The notes: generated by a model not told the origin, from the sequence alone. 34,687 bases of DNA from Clostridium sp. 1001275B_160808_H3 (GCF_015550425.1 NZ_JADNAT010000030.1:1-34687), one strand, 5' to 3'; counted from the first letter of the stretch, positions 10,338-18,588 are shown. Made by a program: numbers and translations.

Positions 10338-10426
10338 CAAAAAACGCAACCCTTGGGGCCAGGTTGCGCTTTAGCAATAAGCAATAAATAAAAAGGGGGC
10401 TATTTATTCCTTTTATTTATCCTTGC
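10338..10426 (-). ncRNA. Candidate small RNA with own promoter and terminator
   Basis: About 89 nt between a consensus promoter (10433-10461) and an intrinsic terminator. The terminator stem pairs CGCAACC with GGTTGCG (10345-10351 with 10362-10368), followed on the minus strand by TTTTTTG. The 5' half can fold as AATAAATA/TATTTATT around the C-rich loop GCCCCCTTTT (10391-10400). An alternative, longer helix pairs ATAAATAAAAGG with CCTTTTTATTTAT. No SD-preceded ORF is present. A C-rich loop is typical of Firmicutes sRNAs that bind G-rich SDs. It follows the RsuA-type gene on the same strand, so its terminator may also end that mRNA. No known RNA family was recognised. Confidence 0.6.
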
Positions 10427-10432
10427 AAAAAT

Positions 10433-10461
10433 ATTATATTGCATCTTTTTATAAAATGCAA
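10433..10461 (-). promoter_or_regulatory. Promoter of the candidate sRNA
   Basis: Minus strand: -35 TTGCAT (10456-10461), 17-bp spacer, -10 TATAAT (10433-10438), close to consensus. The -35 and the end of the spacer form an inverted repeat (TTGCAT...ATGCAA, 10439-10461), which could be an operator. Confidence 0.65.
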
Positions 10462-10532
10462 GATATTTTGAAAATATTATTGTAAAGTTTGTCTATTATG
10501 AATGATAAACCTTCATTTTAACCAAATATTCG

Positions 10533-11249
10533 TTAAAAGCCTTTTAAAATCGCAACTTCTTCTTCAGTTAGCTCCCTATATTCGCCCTCTTCCAGGTCTT
10601 CATCTAATTGTAAAGTTCCAAATTCAACTCTTTTTAAGTAAACCACGCTCTTATCAACAGCTTCAAACATTCTTTTTACTTGATGGAATTTTCCTTCTTG
10701 AATAGTAATCATAACTTCTGATCCATTCTCTGATGATTCTAAAATTTCGAGTTTAGCTTCCTTACATGTATATCCATCATCTAAAGTAATTCCATTTTTA
10801 AATTTCTTAATATCTTCTTCTGTAACTTTTTTGTCTATTTTAGCATAATAAACTTTGTCAACCTTCCATTTTGGAGATATTAATCTATGATTTAAATCCC
10901 CATCATTTGTTAATAATAATAATCCAACTGTATCCTTATCTAGCCTTCCTACTGGAAATGGGTTAAATACTTGATGCTCTATTTCTAATAAATCAATAAC
11001 AGTCTCATCTCTATTATCAAAAGTTGCAGATATAACCCCATCTGGTTTATTCATCATTAAATATATGTACTTTCTATAAAATATCTCTTCTCCATTTACA
11101 TAAATCTTATCAACTTCTGGATCAACTTGCATTCCATTATCCTTAACAACTTCACCATTTACTTCAATAAGTCCTTTTCTAACTGCCTGCTTAATTTCTT
11201 TTCTAGTTCCATATCCTAAATTAGATAAAACCTTATCTAGTCTTTCCAT
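10533..11249 (-). CDS. 16S rRNA pseudouridine synthase, RsuA/RluB family
   Basis: Isomerises a uridine in rRNA to pseudouridine. The 238-residue protein has an N-terminal S4 RNA-binding domain (MERLDKVLSNLGYGTRKEIK, about 1-60) and the RsuA-family catalytic core with Asp104 in GRLDKDTVGLLLLTNDG. Later motifs include YYAKIDKKV and EGKFHQVKRMFEAV. Size and the family-specific GKFHQVKRM fit RsuA (U516 of 16S rRNA) better than RluB/E/F, but the exact site cannot be proved. The ATG follows AAGGAAGGTG. Single gene; no close terminator other than that of the downstream sRNA. Confidence 0.92.
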   Translation of the reverse strand: MERLDKVLSNLGYGTRKEIKQAVRKGLIEVNGEVVKDNGMQVDPEVDKIYVNGEEIFYRKYIYLMMNKPDGVISATFDNRDETVIDLLEIEHQVFNPFPVGRLDKDTVGLLLLTNDGDLNHRLISPKWKVDKVYYAKIDKKVTEEDIKKFKNGITLDDGYTCKEAKLEILESSENGSEVMITIQEGKFHQVKRMFEAVDKSVVYLKRVEFGTLQLDEDLEEGEYRELTEEEVAILKGF

Positions 11250-11334
11250 TCAAGCACCTTCCTTCTTAATATTATGTTGAGCCTTTATCCACTATTTTAT
11301 TACTTAAAGCAGAAATAAACAAGGAGGAGAAGGA

Positions 11335-11358
11335 ATGAAAGAATTGAAAATGAAATAA
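11335..11358 (+). CDS. Possible 7-codon micro-ORF with a near-perfect SD
   Basis: Plus strand: AAGGAGG (11321-11327), 7 nt, then ATG and the frame MKELKMK-stop. A terminator-like hairpin follows (AAAATCCT/AGGATTTT, 11367-11385, with a short T run). There is no plus-strand gene downstream to attenuate and the candidate promoter (TTGAGC, 15 bp, TATTAC, 11277-11303) is poor. It could be a micropeptide, the remnant of a gene start, or chance. Confidence 0.25.
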   Translation: MKELKMK

Positions 11359-11424
11359 TTATGGATAAAATCCTTATAGGATTTTTAAATTTATATAGTA
11401 TATTATTCCAAAATCACCAACTAT

Positions 11425-11472
11425 TTATAAAAACAGTAGTTAGTTTTGTTTTTACACAAAATTAACTACTGT
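11425..11472 (-). terminator. Terminator of the membrane-anchored 182-residue protein gene
   Basis: Stem ACAGTAGTTA (11433-11442) with TAACTACTGT (11463-11472), extended inside by TTTTGT/ACAAAA, then a minus-strand T run (11432 down to 11428). It begins 9 nt past the stop codon. Confidence 0.85.
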
Positions 11473-11481
11473 CTTATTTTA

Positions 11482-12030
11482 TTAGTCTCCTATGTCATTT
11501 ATAAGCCATTTATCAGACCCCTTATGCTTTATCAAATAATAATGTTTTGACTCTTCACCATTTCCTGTTGGCTCTAATGATTCATCTTTATACATAATAT
11601 TATATGTTACGCGATATATCTTTACTTGATCAATTTCTAAATCACCTTCCTGTAACAATAAATTAATTATATAGTTTTTATATTGTGATTCATCCGTTAC
11701 AAGCTTTATATTCTCAAGTTCTATTTTTTCTAAGTTATCTAATCTAAATTTATTCTTTTTATTTCTATCTGTGTAGTTTTCTAATAGTTTTTCTAAGTTC
11801 TTATCATTTCTATACTTAATTGCATTAGTTATTGTTTCTTCTGCCTCCAAAGAACGTTCAGAAATATTTGATTTCTTAATAATAGCATTTTCCTTCGTAC
11901 CAGAATCTTGTTCATTAATGGTATAACTTTCCTTGTAAATAGTAGTATTCAATAATTTACTAATACCTATAAGGATTATTATTAACAATACGGCAATCCA
12001 TATATATTTACTTCTATTTATATTAATCAC
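11482..12030 (-). CDS. Membrane-anchored extracytoplasmic protein, DUF4829-like
   Basis: 182 residues: one N-terminal hydrophobic anchor (about 10-27, WIAVLLIIILIGISKLL), a polar linker, then an alpha/beta domain beginning EAEETITNAIKYRNDKNLEKLL and ending YYLIKHKGSDKWLINDIGD. That layout is typical of clostridial DUF4829/NTF2-like extracellular domains, though the family match is by eye only. The start is uncertain: the GTG at 12030 overlaps the only SD (GAAGGGGTG), and the next codons in good register are ATT (12027) and ATA (12021). Its own terminator follows. Function unknown. Confidence 0.7.
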   Translation of the reverse strand: MININRSKYIWIAVLLIIILIGISKLLNTTIYKESYTINEQDSGTKENAIIKKSNISERSLEAEETITNAIKYRNDKNLEKLLENYTDRNKKNKFRLDNLEKIELENIKLVTDESQYKNYIINLLLQEGDLEIDQVKIYRVTYNIMYKDESLEPTGNGEESKHYYLIKHKGSDKWLINDIGD

Positions 12031-12061
12031 CCCTTCTATTATTTTGTTGCATGTTTCAAAT

Positions 12062-12125
12062 TAATAAATAAAAGGATGTCTCAAAATGATTTTTAACTAT
12101 TCATCTAGACATCCTTTTTTTGCTA
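12062..12125. terminator. Terminator after the lytic transglycosylase gene
   Basis: Perfect 11-bp stem AAAGGATGTCT (12071-12081) with AGACATCCTTT (12107-12117) around a 25-nt loop. The plus side ends in a T run and the minus side in TTTATTTATT. It lies between the transglycosylase stop and the next minus-strand gene. Confidence 0.75.
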
Positions 12126-12145
12126 TTAAATTTATTCATTAACTA

Positions 12146-12892
12146 TTAACTCATACTTCTATAATATCTATAGTTTTCTAATATTTTAGGAACATAATTT
12201 TGAGTTTCTTGTGGCATCTTGTATAAATCACTAGATGACTTTACTCCTCTTCTTTCCATTGTTCCTTGTCCACCATTGTATGCCATAAGTGCCATTTCTA
12301 AATTTCCATCAAACATATTTATATAATCTTTAATATGTTTAACTCCAGCTTCTATATTTTCGTCAATATCAAAGGGATTAGTTAATCCATAGGCTTCTGA
12401 ATTAAAATCCATTAATTGCATTAGTCCTTTTGCTCCTGCAGATGATACTGCATTGGGATTAAAATTAGATTCTTGTTTAATTATAGCAAGTATTAAGTTT
12501 CTATCTACACCATATTTTTGTGAATACTTATCAACAGTAGAATAAATCTTTTCCACATCAACTGAAGAATCTTCATTTCCCTCTATAGTAGATTCATTAG
12601 AACTTATGTTAGTAGTTGTACTTCTCTTTACGGTATCATCTAATATTAATTCACCTGTTTGTATAGGTTCTTTTCTCATTCTAAGTGGTATTTGTTCAAG
12701 CTTTTGTCCAACTCCAGTAGTCACGTAAGTATTAGAATTTTCTTCACCATTATTATTTGAAGAATTTGATTCGTTATTTTTTAATAATGCTTCATATACT
12801 ATCTCAAATTCTGGGCCATCCCCTATGGCTTTTTTTAATACTTCTTTACTAACCATACTTCCCATATAATCTTCTATCTTAGGAATATCCAC
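12146..12892 (-). CDS. SLT-type lytic transglycosylase without a signal peptide
   Basis: Predicted peptidoglycan lytic transglycosylase, 248 residues. The C-terminal half is a clear SLT (goose-lysozyme-like) domain: catalytic Glu141 in IIKQESNFNPNAVSSAGAKG, then LMQLM, ENIEAGVKHIKDYI, MALMAYNGG and the closing YVPKILENYRYY. The N-terminal half (1-112) is polar and rich in Asn, Ser and Glu, probably disordered, and carries no signal peptide or membrane helix. Export would therefore need a non-classical route or cell lysis. The GTG start follows GGAGGG at 8 nt. It lies 57 nt downstream of the seven-repeat protein gene and is probably cotranscribed with it. Confidence 0.88.
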   Translation of the reverse strand: MDIPKIEDYMGSMVSKEVLKKAIGDGPEFEIVYEALLKNNESNSSNNNGEENSNTYVTTGVGQKLEQIPLRMRKEPIQTGELILDDTVKRSTTTNISSNESTIEGNEDSSVDVEKIYSTVDKYSQKYGVDRNLILAIIKQESNFNPNAVSSAGAKGLMQLMDFNSEAYGLTNPFDIDENIEAGVKHIKDYINMFDGNLEMALMAYNGGQGTMERRGVKSSSDLYKMPQETQNYVPKILENYRYYRSMS

Positions 12893-12949
12893 TTCTTTTA
12901 CCCTCCGAAATTACACTTTTATATTAATATCGGATAAATATAGCTTTCC

Positions 12950-14995
12950 TTAAGGCTCAACTTCAAATTCTAAGCTTATATAATCTTCATAGTTAATCTT
13001 TTTATAATAACTTTTACTAAGAACCAATATTCTATAGCTTCCAGTAGAAAATGGTAAGAAAGTATAATAATTCTTTCTGCTATAAGCTTGTACTCTTACC
13101 CAATTTCCTTTTTCCATAATATAAAATTCATAACAAACTTCTTTTCCACCTTCACTAGTTACCTCAAAAGTTACTTCATTATTAACAACTATGTTTTTAT
13201 TTTTAACTTTTATTTTCGTATTGCTAACTGGAATAGCTTCATGAACATAAAGTGATACTTCCTTTTTAACATCATAGTCTTCATGACATAAAACATTCTT
13301 CGCATAAATCTCAAATGTATATTTTCCTGAACATTTAGGTTTAACTCTAAGTCTTTTACTTTCAATAAATCCAGTATCCTCAACTTCATGTCCATTAATC
13401 TTAGTTACATATCTTAATAATATATTTTTAGTATTTTGTACTATAGTTTCTAGCTCTATGGTATCTCCAACTAAATAAATTTCCTTTTGTGAAAGTAAAA
13501 CATAATCTATTTCAGCTTCTTGATAGTCCTTAACCTTGAAATAAACAAAATCATGTACATCATATTCCTTTGATGAATATTTATCTAAAACCCTAACTTC
13601 AACTTGATATTCTCCACTTTCTTCTGGCGTAAAATTAACCCAGTTAGTTCTTCCATAATTACTTCTTTCTTTTTCTTTACCATCTTTAAATACTATAAAT
13701 GAATATTTAAGTTCTGTCCCACCTTCAGCTTTAACTTTTATATTGATTGGCTCACCTTTTATACATCCTCTAGTTTTATTCGAAAAAACATCTAAGATAT
13801 TTACTGGTTTTTCACCTTTCTTATCTATTTTAAAGCTTAATTCCTTTATATCCTCATATTCTCCATCAAAAGATATATCTTTAGCCTTAAGGATTATCTT
13901 ATACTCTCCTTCTAGCTTGGTTTCCCAATTAAAACTTCTAGATCTTATATATCCTGTATCCTCTGCTACTGGGCCTTCAATTATATATCTATATAATATT
14001 TCTTTTCCCCCTATTACAGATGATTTAAATGTTATATTAGTTCCAGATACTTGAGGAGAATTTAAATCAGATGAAAAATTTCTTATTTTTATTTCATCAT
14101 AAGGCTTTATATTGTACATCATACATGCTCTATCATCATATTGTTTATTAGAAAAAATATCCCTTACATAGCATAAAAGTTTATAATTACCCTTTTGCTT
14201 TTCAGAAAATGATACTATATTTTTAGTAGAATAATCTTGAATACATGTTATTCTTCCATTAGTATCTACTCTTAAAAATTTATAGAGTATTGTCCTAGTT
14301 TTATCACAATTTACACCAACCTTAAAAATTAACTCTTCATTTATTAATAGATTTTCACTTAAGCACTCAAAAGAATTTATTTCTATAATAGGTTGTTCTT
14401 TAACTTTAAATATTACTGTAGTAAAATCATCTACATTTTCCTTAGAAGATGGTCTTTTACATTCAATAAGTAACTCTCCGTCCCCTGACTTAGTAGTAGT
14501 ATAAGTTAACTTATTTTCTGTACTGTAATCTTTTAGTGGCTCCCAACCTTGCTTTCCTTTTATCCAAAATCTATATAATAATATTTCTTCTTCATCTGAA
14601 AGCACTTCTAAGTTTATCTTTTCCCCTACAATTAATGATGTTTTATCAATTATTACATCTTTTATAAGCTTAATATTTTTATTAAGCTCAATAATATCCT
14701 TTTCTTCTATACCTTTTATTTGGTAATTTACCTTTGTATTTTTTAACTCATTAGAATCCTTATCTTTGTATTGAACCATTATCATATAATCTCCAGATTT
14801 TCTAGGCCTCCACTCACATTCCTTTTTATCTGAAAAATCCTGAATTGGCTTCCAAGTTAAATTTCTTTCCCCAGGAGATCCTTCCAAAAACTTATATTCA
14901 ACACAATTATCATCTTCTGAAACTATTTTTATATTTATTTTTTCATCTATAACTGATGGACTTTCCTTATCAAAAGTTATTAATAATTCGCTCAT
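12950..14995 (-). CDS. Seven-repeat beta-sandwich protein (triple-tyrosine / Y_Y_Y-like)
   Basis: 681-residue protein made almost entirely of about seven tandem domains of 95-100 residues. Each has a core like YRFWIKG..W.PL.DYS, a TW-or-TFTP turn, then SGDY.I.V..KD, and links to the next through a short VK or IKP stretch. This matches the triple-tyrosine (Y_Y_Y) type of Ig-like repeat found alone in clostridial proteins. There is no signal peptide, anchor or enzymatic domain. The ATG at 14995 follows AGGGTG at 8 nt; an upstream in-frame GTG (15004) overlaps that SD. A -10 TATAAT lies at 15035-15040. Followed closely by the lytic transglycosylase gene, suggesting a shared cell-wall function; this is inference. 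Confidence 0.78.
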   Translation of the reverse strand: MSELLITFDKESPSVIDEKINIKIVSEDDNCVEYKFLEGSPGERNLTWKPIQDFSDKKECEWRPRKSGDYMIMVQYKDKDSNELKNTKVNYQIKGIEEKDIIELNKNIKLIKDVIIDKTSLIVGEKINLEVLSDEEEILLYRFWIKGKQGWEPLKDYSTENKLTYTTTKSGDGELLIECKRPSSKENVDDFTTVIFKVKEQPIIEINSFECLSENLLINEELIFKVGVNCDKTRTILYKFLRVDTNGRITCIQDYSTKNIVSFSEKQKGNYKLLCYVRDIFSNKQYDDRACMMYNIKPYDEIKIRNFSSDLNSPQVSGTNITFKSSVIGGKEILYRYIIEGPVAEDTGYIRSRSFNWETKLEGEYKIILKAKDISFDGEYEDIKELSFKIDKKGEKPVNILDVFSNKTRGCIKGEPINIKVKAEGGTELKYSFIVFKDGKEKERSNYGRTNWVNFTPEESGEYQVEVRVLDKYSSKEYDVHDFVYFKVKDYQEAEIDYVLLSQKEIYLVGDTIELETIVQNTKNILLRYVTKINGHEVEDTGFIESKRLRVKPKCSGKYTFEIYAKNVLCHEDYDVKKEVSLYVHEAIPVSNTKIKVKNKNIVVNNEVTFEVTSEGGKEVCYEFYIMEKGNWVRVQAYSRKNYYTFLPFSTGSYRILVLSKSYYKKINYEDYISLEFEVEP

Positions 14996-15080
14996 ATTCT
15001 TCACACCCTATTTTTCTCAATTTTCCCTAATATCATTATACAGTTTACATAAGGAAATTTATAACGAAATTTGTCAACAA

Positions 15081-15129
15081 GAAAAAAAAATAAGGACAAA
15101 CTATATTTTATATTTCTACAGTTTATCCT
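15081..15129 (-). terminator. Terminator of the pgi-DUF188 operon
   Basis: Stem AGGACAAACT (15093-15102) with AGTTTATCCT (15120-15129, one mismatch), followed on the minus strand by TTA then T9 (15090 down to 15082). The upstream arm overlaps the last codons of the DUF188 gene. Confidence 0.8.
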
Positions 15130-15566
15130 CTTAAATTACATTCTATTGTTCTTATTAAGTTTTTTTCTAATCTTAAGTCATCTTCTGAAGTTCTTTTTTT
15201 AGGGTTTGATGTTCTTCCACCTGCTCTTCTAATCTTTTGAGAAATATGTCTCTCTTCTAGCATTCTATCTATATTTTCTTCTGTATATAAATATCCTTTT
15301 GGATTTAATATATGAGCTTTTTTCCCTAAACAAATTGCTGCAACCCCATAATCTTGACTAATTACTACATCATTTGACTCACATATATTTACTACATACA
15401 TATCTACACTTTGAAATCCACTATCTACAACTTTAACTTCACCATAATCTAAAGTTATGTAATGATGGATGTCACAAAATACCATTAATTCTAACCCATA
15501 TTTTTTTGCTATTTTTTGAATAATGGAGATACCTGGACAGGCATCTCCATCTACTATAATTCTCAC
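15123..15566 (-). CDS. DUF188 (YaiI/YqxD, UPF0178) family protein
   Basis: 147 residues starting MRIIVDGDACPG, with IIQKIAKKYGLELMVFCDI, VVISQDYGVAAICLGKKA and the tail ISQKIRRAGGRTSNPKKRT, all hallmark stretches of UPF0178. The Asp-rich N-terminus and the D...D pattern suggest a PIN-like nuclease fold, but the activity is not established. The GTG start overlaps the TAG stop of pgi (TAGTG) and has no SD of its own, so it depends on translational coupling to pgi. Confidence 0.88.
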   Translation of the reverse strand: MRIIVDGDACPGISIIQKIAKKYGLELMVFCDIHHYITLDYGEVKVVDSGFQSVDMYVVNICESNDVVISQDYGVAAICLGKKAHILNPKGYLYTEENIDRMLEERHISQKIRRAGGRTSNPKKRTSEDDLRLEKNLIRTIECNLRG

Positions 15567-16918
15567 TATTTTAATTTAGCTTCTAATTCAGCCTTTAATT
15601 CTTCATATCCAGGCTTTCCTAGTAAAGCAAACATATTCTTCTTGTAAGCTTCAACTCCTGGTTGGTCAAATGGATTAACTCCTAAGATATATCCGCTTAT
15701 TGCACAAGCTTTTTCAAAGAAGTAAACCATATATCCAAAGTAATATGGGCTAAGCTCTGGAATATTTACTACCATGTTAGGAACTCCACCATCATTGTGT
15801 GCTAATAAAGTTCCGTTAAATGCTTGTTTATTAACAAAATCTATAGTTTTTCCAGCTAAGAAGTTTAATCCATCAAGATCTCCTTCTGCCTTTTCTATTT
15901 TAACTTCTCTCTTAGCTTTTTCTACATTTAGAACAGTTTCAAACATTATTCTCTTACCTTCTTGAATGAATTGTCCCATTGAATGTAAATCTGTTGAGAA
16001 GTCAACTGCTGCAGGGAATATTCCTTTTTGGTCTTTTCCTTCTGATTCACCAAATAATTGTTTCCACCATTCATTAAAGTAGTGTAAACCTGGTTCGTAG
16101 TTAACTAGTATTTCTACATCTTTACCTTTGTTATATAGAGCATTTCTCATTGCAGCATACTTGTAACAATCGTTATTTTTAAGATCTGGAGTAGCATATG
16201 CTTCTCTTGCATCAGCAGCTCCTTGCATCATTTCATCTATGCTAATTCCAGCAACAGCTATTGGTAATAAACCAACTGCAGTTAAAACTGAGAATCTTCC
16301 TCCAACATCATCTGGAATAACAAATGTTTCATATCCCATTTCATCAGCTAATGATTTTAAAGCTCCTTTGCTCTTATCAGTAGTTGCAAAAATTCTTTCC
16401 TTAGCTCCATCTATTCCATATTTCTTTTCCATATAATCTTTAAATACTCTAAATGCTATTGCAGGCTCTGTTGTAGTACCTGATTTTGAAATAACATTTA
16501 CGCTGATATCGATACCTTCTATAGCATCTAAAAGATCAGCTAAATATGTTGAACTTATATTGTTACCAACAAAGAATACCTTTGGCGTATTTCTCTTATC
16601 ATTTCCTAATACATTATAGAAATTGCTGTTTAACATTTCTATAGCTGCTCTAGGTCCTAGGTATGAACCACCAATTCCTATAACTATTAAAGCTTCTGAA
16701 TTCTTTTTTATTCTTTCAGCAGCATTTTTTATTCTTGAAAATTCTTCCTTGTCATAGTTAACAGGTAAGTCTAACCATCCTAAAAAGTCATTACCTGCTC
16801 CTATTTTATTATGAAGAGTTTCATGAGCCCCTTTTACCATTACTTCCATATGATCTAATTCTTGCAAACTTGCATATGGTTCTACCATAGATAAATCTAA
16901 TCTTAAACCTTTATTCAT
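15566..16918 (-). CDS. pgi: Glucose-6-phosphate isomerase
   Basis: Interconverts glucose-6-phosphate and fructose-6-phosphate in glycolysis. The 450-residue protein matches the short Firmicutes Pgi type: [16 protein letters not shown], the sugar-phosphate loop [29 protein letters not shown] and the C-terminal [18 protein letters not shown]. Two ATGs lie 6 nt apart. The second (16918) has GGAGGT at 6 nt spacing and is chosen, since the first abuts the SD. An extended -10 promoter lies at 16970-16978. First gene of a two-gene operon with DUF188. Confidence 0.97.
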   Translation of the reverse strand: MNKGLRLDLSMVEPYASLQELDHMEVMVKGAHETLHNKIGAGNDFLGWLDLPVNYDKEEFSRIKNAAERIKKNSEALIVIGIGGSYLGPRAAIEMLNSNFYNVLGNDKRNTPKVFFVGNNISSTYLADLLDAIEGIDISVNVISKSGTTTEPAIAFRVFKDYMEKKYGIDGAKERIFATTDKSKGALKSLADEMGYETFVIPDDVGGRFSVLTAVGLLPIAVAGISIDEMMQGAADAREAYATPDLKNNDCYKYAAMRNALYNKGKDVEILVNYEPGLHYFNEWWKQLFGESEGKDQKGIFPAAVDFSTDLHSMGQFIQEGKRIMFETVLNVEKAKREVKIEKAEGDLDGLNFLAGKTIDFVNKQAFNGTLLAHNDGGVPNMVVNIPELSPYYFGYMVYFFEKACAISGYILGVNPFDQPGVEAYKKNMFALLGKPGYEELKAELEAKLK

Positions 16919-16969
16919 CTTCATACCTCCGAATCTTTCTGGGAATTTTTGCTGATTTAATCAATAATC

Positions 16970-16978
16970 ATTATACCA
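16970..16978 (-). promoter_or_regulatory. pgi: Extended -10 promoter of pgi
   Basis: Minus strand TGGTATAAT: a consensus -10 (16970-16975) with upstream TG. The -35 region is poor. The implied leader is about 45 nt. Confidence 0.5.
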
Positions 16979-17334
16979 TAATTTAAATTATATTCCTTAT
17001 TTTTTTTGCTTTATAACTTATTTTGTTACTTTATATAAAATACTCATATTATTTTCTGTTATTATTTAAATACTATACATAAATCAATTTAAATTAAATT
17101 CTCATATTAATTAAGATTTAATATAAGTAAATTTAAAAAGAGTAGATAAATTTAAATTAAACTTATCTACTCATCATCTTAACTCCTAAGGAATTTTCAT
17201 TAATTCTTTTATACATCCATTATTTTAATCATTAATCTTATATTAGTAATCTTCTAAATTATCCATTAATACAGCTTCTTAATCTTAATAATTCCGAAGG
17301 AATTTCATCTCAACTATTCACTATTTTACTTTTC
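16979..17334. other. AT-rich spacer with hairpins
   Basis: About 355 bp with no supported gene. It holds a minus-strand terminator (17130-17172) and small hairpin words such as ATTCCGAAGGAAT (17292-17304) and TCCTAAGGA (17187-17195). These resemble the modular hairpins elsewhere in the window, suggesting a decayed repeat. Confidence 0.4.
17130..17172 (-). terminator. Distal terminator-like hairpin after the amidase gene
   Basis: Perfect 10-bp stem GAGTAGATAA (17140-17149) with TTATCTACTC (17163-17172), then minus-strand TTTTTAAATT. It lies about 160 nt past the amidase stop. Confidence 0.65.
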
Positions 17335-18153
17335 CTAGGCTAATACTAAATCCTTCAAATACACCCAGCTTGATATTTCTTTTAATAATGCTTTATTATC
17401 TGTTATTTGACTAACTGTATAAGTTCCTTGTTTGACCCAATCTGGAATTGATTCTCCTGTTGCATAGTTAGTACCTGTAACTCTTACTGTAGATCCCACT
17501 ACTATAGTTGAAACTGGATATACTTTAACTCCATTACCATTGAATACACTATAGCCTGGATTTGCATCTGCACAATCTTTTGCATTTTGTAAGTTACTAA
17601 ATGCTCCTATTTGTGAAGCAGCATCTTCCCATGTCTTTCTAACTCTATATAATTCAGTTGTTGGTGGATTTGAAGTATCTAGTTCATCTTGAATCATATT
17701 TAAGAATCTTTGCCATCCCATGTCTAAAGTTCTATGAGGACAATATTTCCCACTAAAATCTTGATGTTTTCTAATTTGAGCTATACCCCATCCATATTGC
17801 TTTAATAATGCTGCAACTTCTTTTGCTGCTCTTTTTTCAGCATTTATAAATCTAGTACCACCTGATTTTGAATAACAAATTTCAACAGATATATAATTTC
17901 TGTTTCCATCTCCTGTTGATCCATCTCCTGCATGCCAAGCATTACGATTAAATGGTATTCCTTGAATAGCTTCCACGTCATCTATTCCAATATGGAAAGA
18001 TACACTATTAGTATTTGATTGCATATAAGATATTTCATTTGCTGCACTTGCATCATTTGCAGTGTTATGAATGCATATCCCCTTTGGTGTCATTGAATAT
18101 GGGCATTTTATACTGTATTTGTCTGATGATATAAGTCTTTGTACTAAAGCCAT
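17335..18153 (-). CDS. Zinc N-acetylmuramoyl-L-alanine amidase, endolysin-like
   Basis: Cleaves the amide bond between muramic acid and the stem peptide. The 272-residue protein has an N-terminal Amidase_2 (T7-lysozyme) domain: zinc ligands His29 (GICIHNTA), His130 (RKHQDF) and Cys138 (GKYCPHR), with Lys136; the 8-residue His-Cys spacing equals that of T7 lysozyme. A SPOR-like stretch follows (YRVRKTWEDAASQIGAFSNL, about 193-230) and then an SH3-like C-terminal wall-binding domain. There is no signal peptide, as in phage endolysins, yet no holin or phage gene is nearby. The ATG follows GGAGAGG. It could be a domesticated prophage lysin or an autolysin released by lysis. Confidence 0.92.
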   Translation of the reverse strand: MALVQRLISSDKYSIKCPYSMTPKGICIHNTANDASAANEISYMQSNTNSVSFHIGIDDVEAIQGIPFNRNAWHAGDGSTGDGNRNYISVEICYSKSGGTRFINAEKRAAKEVAALLKQYGWGIAQIRKHQDFSGKYCPHRTLDMGWQRFLNMIQDELDTSNPPTTELYRVRKTWEDAASQIGAFSNLQNAKDCADANPGYSVFNGNGVKVYPVSTIVVGSTVRVTGTNYATGESIPDWVKQGTYTVSQITDNKALLKEISSWVYLKDLVLA

Positions 18154-18354
18154 TTTAAATCCTCTCCTTTTTAATTTTAATTTTTTCTTTTAATTTTTTA
18201 TTTTGAAGCTAGCTTCCTACATCTATTACATATGCACTTTTGAAAAATTTTTAAAATTTTTTTAAAATTTCTTTAAATTATTTTGTAAATATTATATAAG
18301 CGGATGGAGATACTAAATAATGCTTTATAATCTATTATTAAAGGTTGTGATTTT

Positions 18355-18534
18355 ATGGGAAAAATGAAAAACATTAAAGAATTAATAAATGTTCAAGCTA
18401 AATCTTGCACAAATCATGCAAAACCTTCTAAAGAACCTAATGATGGGTATTTTATTGAAAGAGATCCTAATGATAGCTTTAGCTCTGAAGGAACAGTAAG
18501 ATATGGTGAAGAGCAAGATGTCGATGACTTATAA
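18355..18534 (+). CDS. Small hydrophilic protein, 59 residues, unknown
   Basis: Frame from ATG 18355 to TAA 18534. The protein starts MGKMKNIKELINVQAKS, contains HAKPSKEPNDGYFIERDPND and ends with the acidic EEQDVDDL. It is soluble and polar with one Cys, and no domain was recognised. Support: AAAGG about 10 nt before the ATG, a TATAAT at 18326-18331, and a strong hairpin just after the stop (18560-18588). The size and composition would fit a small spore or stress protein, but that is a guess. Confidence 0.6.
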   Translation: MGKMKNIKELINVQAKSCTNHAKPSKEPNDGYFIERDPNDSFSSEGTVRYGEEQDVDDL

Positions 18535-18559
18535 AACTTACTACTATATTAAATTTTTC

Positions 18560-18588
18560 AAAGGGGCTCGCGTTTCGCGAGGCCCTTT
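18560..18588. terminator. GC-rich terminator hairpin
   Basis: AAAGGG-G-CTCGCG (18560-18572), loop TTT, CGCGAG-G-CCCTTT (18576-18588), with one G/G mismatch. It is the most GC-rich hairpin in the window and lies 26 nt past the stop of the 59-residue gene. The T tract is short, but stem stability is high. Confidence 0.7.

Noticed and set aside
18154..18354. Riboswitch or T-box upstream of the amidase gene
   Set aside because: Only A/T homopolymer-like sequence; no conserved cores or stable helices.
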